From positions 186,001 through 250,000 of the forward strand of contig JAQPZY010001234.1 of assembly GCA_029931535.1 (NCBI GenBank): DNA of 64,000 nt, read 5' to 3'. Both the position numbers and the translations under genes were made by a program. Of the stretch, positions 62,331 through 64,000 are shown piece after piece. Positions within the stretch are counted from its first letter, which is position 1. Each line of letters starts with the position of its first letter. This DNA is from Margaritifera margaritifera. Its lineage: Eukaryota; Mollusca; Bivalvia; Unionida; Margaritiferidae. A model generated the notes under the pieces. It did no database searches and was not told the DNA's origin. It worked only from the letters and a program-made list of their open reading frames with translations.

Positions 62331-62543
62331 ACCGTATGTACTCGCGTAAAACTAATACCAACTGCATAGACCCAGATCTCCCGTCGCATAATGCGCCGGA
62401 AGATCTGGGTCTATGCAGTTTGTAAGGATTAATTAGTAGAACAAACAACATAGACCCTGATCTGCCGGCGCATTATGCGACGGCAGATCAGGGTCTATGT
62501 TGTTTGCATTTGGACGCGGAATACACGCGAGTACAGGCGGTAA
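62330..62543. mobile_element. double-hairpin foldback (MITE-like) element, copy 2
   Basis: Outer inverted repeats: left TTACCGTATGTACTCGCGT, right ACGCGAGTACAGGCGGTAA. Hairpin 1 spans 62360-62420 with 20-bp perfect arms (AACTGCATAGACCCAGATCT) around a centre holding CGCATAATGCG. Hairpin 2 spans 62442-62506 with 26-bp perfect arms starting CAAACAACATAGACCCTGAT around GCGCATTATGCGA. The two hairpins are related to each other. Non-coding. The copy at about 11593-11825 has the same two-hairpin order and spacing but is more diverged. Confidence 0.88.
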
Positions 62544-62925
62544 TGTAATTAGTTGATATTAAAACAAACATGATCGGGTATCCTTTCATTCACGGTAATG
62601 TAATTAGTGGATATTAAAACAAACATGATCGAGTATCCTTTCATTCACGGTAATGTAATTAGTGGATATTAAAGCAAACATTATTGGGTATCCTTTCATT
62701 CACGGTAATGTATTTAGTGGATATTAAAACAAACATGATCGGGTATCCTTTCATTCACGGTAATGTAATTAGTGGATATTAAAACAAACATGATCGGGTA
62801 TCCTTTCATTCACGGTAATGTAATTAGTGGATATTAAAACAAACATGATCGGGTATCCTTTCATTCACGGTAATGTAATTAGTGGATATTAAAACAAACA
62901 TGATCGGGTATCCTTTCATTCACGA
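62538..62925. repeat. tandem repeat, 55 bp x 7, starting at the foldback end
   Basis: Unit CGGTAATGTAATTAGTGGAT, ATTAAAACAAACATGATCGG, GTATCCTTTCATTCA. The first unit starts with the CGGTAAT that ends the foldback element. Two further partial units with AAGGCAGTA/AAGGTAGTA and TTATCTATGTT follow to about 62995. Confidence 0.93.
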
Positions 62926-62995
62926 AGGCAGTAAGTTTATCTATGTTGATCGGGTATCCTTTCATTCACGAAGGTAGTACGTTTATCTATGTTAG

Positions 62996-64000
62996 GTTCT
63001 GTAAAATTAGGCTGTCAAATGTTTGGGAAATATTAGTAAAAAGAAGTTCAGTTGGTTTACAATGTCGTGATCATCACCGTAACTAGTACTAATAACTATA
63101 ATTTTGCATGAACTTAGAAGTACCGGTTTCGTAGAAGTTAGTTCTCGCAAGTGATTCCAGATGGATCTGTACATCGTTTATTATCTATAGTTTGTTTCAG
63201 TGTCCAATCTAGTTGATGTTTTTATGATGTAGTATCTAAAACAGAATATCATACTTCAAGGGATCAAGTTTTGTCAGCAAAAATGGAGTGGAGTGTATCC
63301 TTGTTACGCCACTAAATGCAATTATAACGCTAAATATAATAAAACTTGACGCCAAATGTAATAAAAATCCTAAATGTAATACAACTTGACTCTAATGTAA
63401 TAAAAGCGCTAAATGTAACATCTTTAAGGCTAAATATAATACAAACAGGTTATCAGTACAGTAGCTTGATCTCGGTGCTTGTATCGCGTCGAGTTTGATA
63501 TCGGAAGTGTTATTCGATGTCCCACCGCTAGCAAACGAGACGAGATACAAGCACCCATATCAAATTGCTGTACTGATGATGAATTTATTATATACCCTAA
63601 GCAACTGTTTCATAATAAAAAAGACAGCATTTTTATGTTGTTGTTCTTTTACTTTGATTCCATCCATTTACTCACGTTGTTCAATGCGTCTATATATAGC
63701 GTTACTGTAGTAGTCCCTTGACGCGACCGTTACTATGTGACGTCAGTCTTGACAGCAAGGAATCTCAATCTGTTATTAGATACGCTTCTGAGCAAGTTTT
63801 CAATTCAGTCTCGGGAAATGTAACCTTTATCATGGGTTGTATAATGATGGGTAATATAATATGTTTTCCCCTTAAATCTATATGTAATAAGTCATGACTC
63901 TGAATGTAATAAGTCATGACTCTGAATGTAATAAGTCATGACTCTGAATGTAATAAGTTATGACTCTAAATGTAATAAGTCATGACTCTGAATGTAATAA
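62996..64000. other. non-coding DNA with AAATGTAATA-type repeats
   Basis: Scattered short copies of CTAAATGTAATAAAA-like sequence (about 63305-63440) and, at the window end, a 22-bp tandem (listed separately) with the same TGTAATAA core. The ORFs at 63479-63721 show no recognisable motif. Confidence 0.6.
63885..64000. repeat. tandem repeat, 22 bp x 5, continuing past the window
   Basis: Unit GAATGTAATAAGTCATGACT followed by CT; the array runs off the right edge. Confidence 0.93.

Overview
The window looks like nuclear DNA of a lophotrochozoan invertebrate, most likely a marine mollusc. It is AT-rich, full of microsatellites and minisatellites, has spliced genes with GT-AG introns, and carries mariner, Ty3-type, DIRS-type and LINE remnants. 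The only host protein-coding gene I can assemble is on the minus strand at 2.5-15.4 kb. Five exons with mutually consistent splice phases encode TM5 to the C-terminal tail of a GnRH/AKH/corazonin-type GPCR. Its 5' exons (TM1-TM4) were not found.

From 18 to 25.9 kb there is almost only repetitive DNA: a 3-kb array of a 45-bp unit, arrays of 36, 44, 42 and 27 bp, a SINE fragment and a broken Ty3-type pol. From 25,941 to 46,217 lies one structurally complete Polinton/Maverick (adintovirus-like virus/transposon), 20,277 bp, with terminal inverted repeats, AG...CT termini and a perfect 6-bp target duplication (TATGCT). It has the expected core: protein-primed PolB, A32-like packaging ATPase, retroviral-type integrase, adenain-like protease, double-jelly-roll major capsid, a penton-like minor capsid protein, basic core proteins and a two-helix membrane protein. 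Several core genes carry frameshifts or stops, many at homopolymers. An accessory block at 33.4-35.9 kb holds two BIR (IAP-type) proteins, an F-box-like protein and small ORFs, one with a BH1-like stretch, which suggests control of host cell death.

The most unusual feature is in the arms of the Polinton. Five accessory genes (two leftward and one rightward on the left, two rightward on the right) are each followed by an element with the layout of a metazoan replication-dependent histone mRNA 3' end: a 6-bp stem, a 4-nt loop, an ACCC-type flank, and about 10-15 nt later a purine-rich CAAGAAAGA-like element. This implies that these transcripts use the host SLBP/U7 pathway and may be made in S phase. 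Three of them share a promoter motif (TTTTCCATCRCGTCCGCGC) just upstream of a TATA box, and one encodes a canonical KEN-box degron (KENxxP). No such element follows the core virion and replication genes.

Right of the Polinton there is a 1.37-kb mariner with TA duplication (47.3-48.6 kb), a GC-richer tract with decayed coding fragments of an unidentified element (49-54 kb), a DIRS-like tyrosine-recombinase retroelement remnant (54.6-56.2 kb, minus), a 30-bp satellite (58.6-59.55 kb), a LINE reverse-transcriptase remnant (61.1-62.3 kb, minus) and a double-hairpin foldback element at 62.33-62.54 kb, a second copy of which sits at 11.6 kb. I saw no rRNA, tRNA or CRISPR array. All assignments are from reading the sequence; no database search was run.
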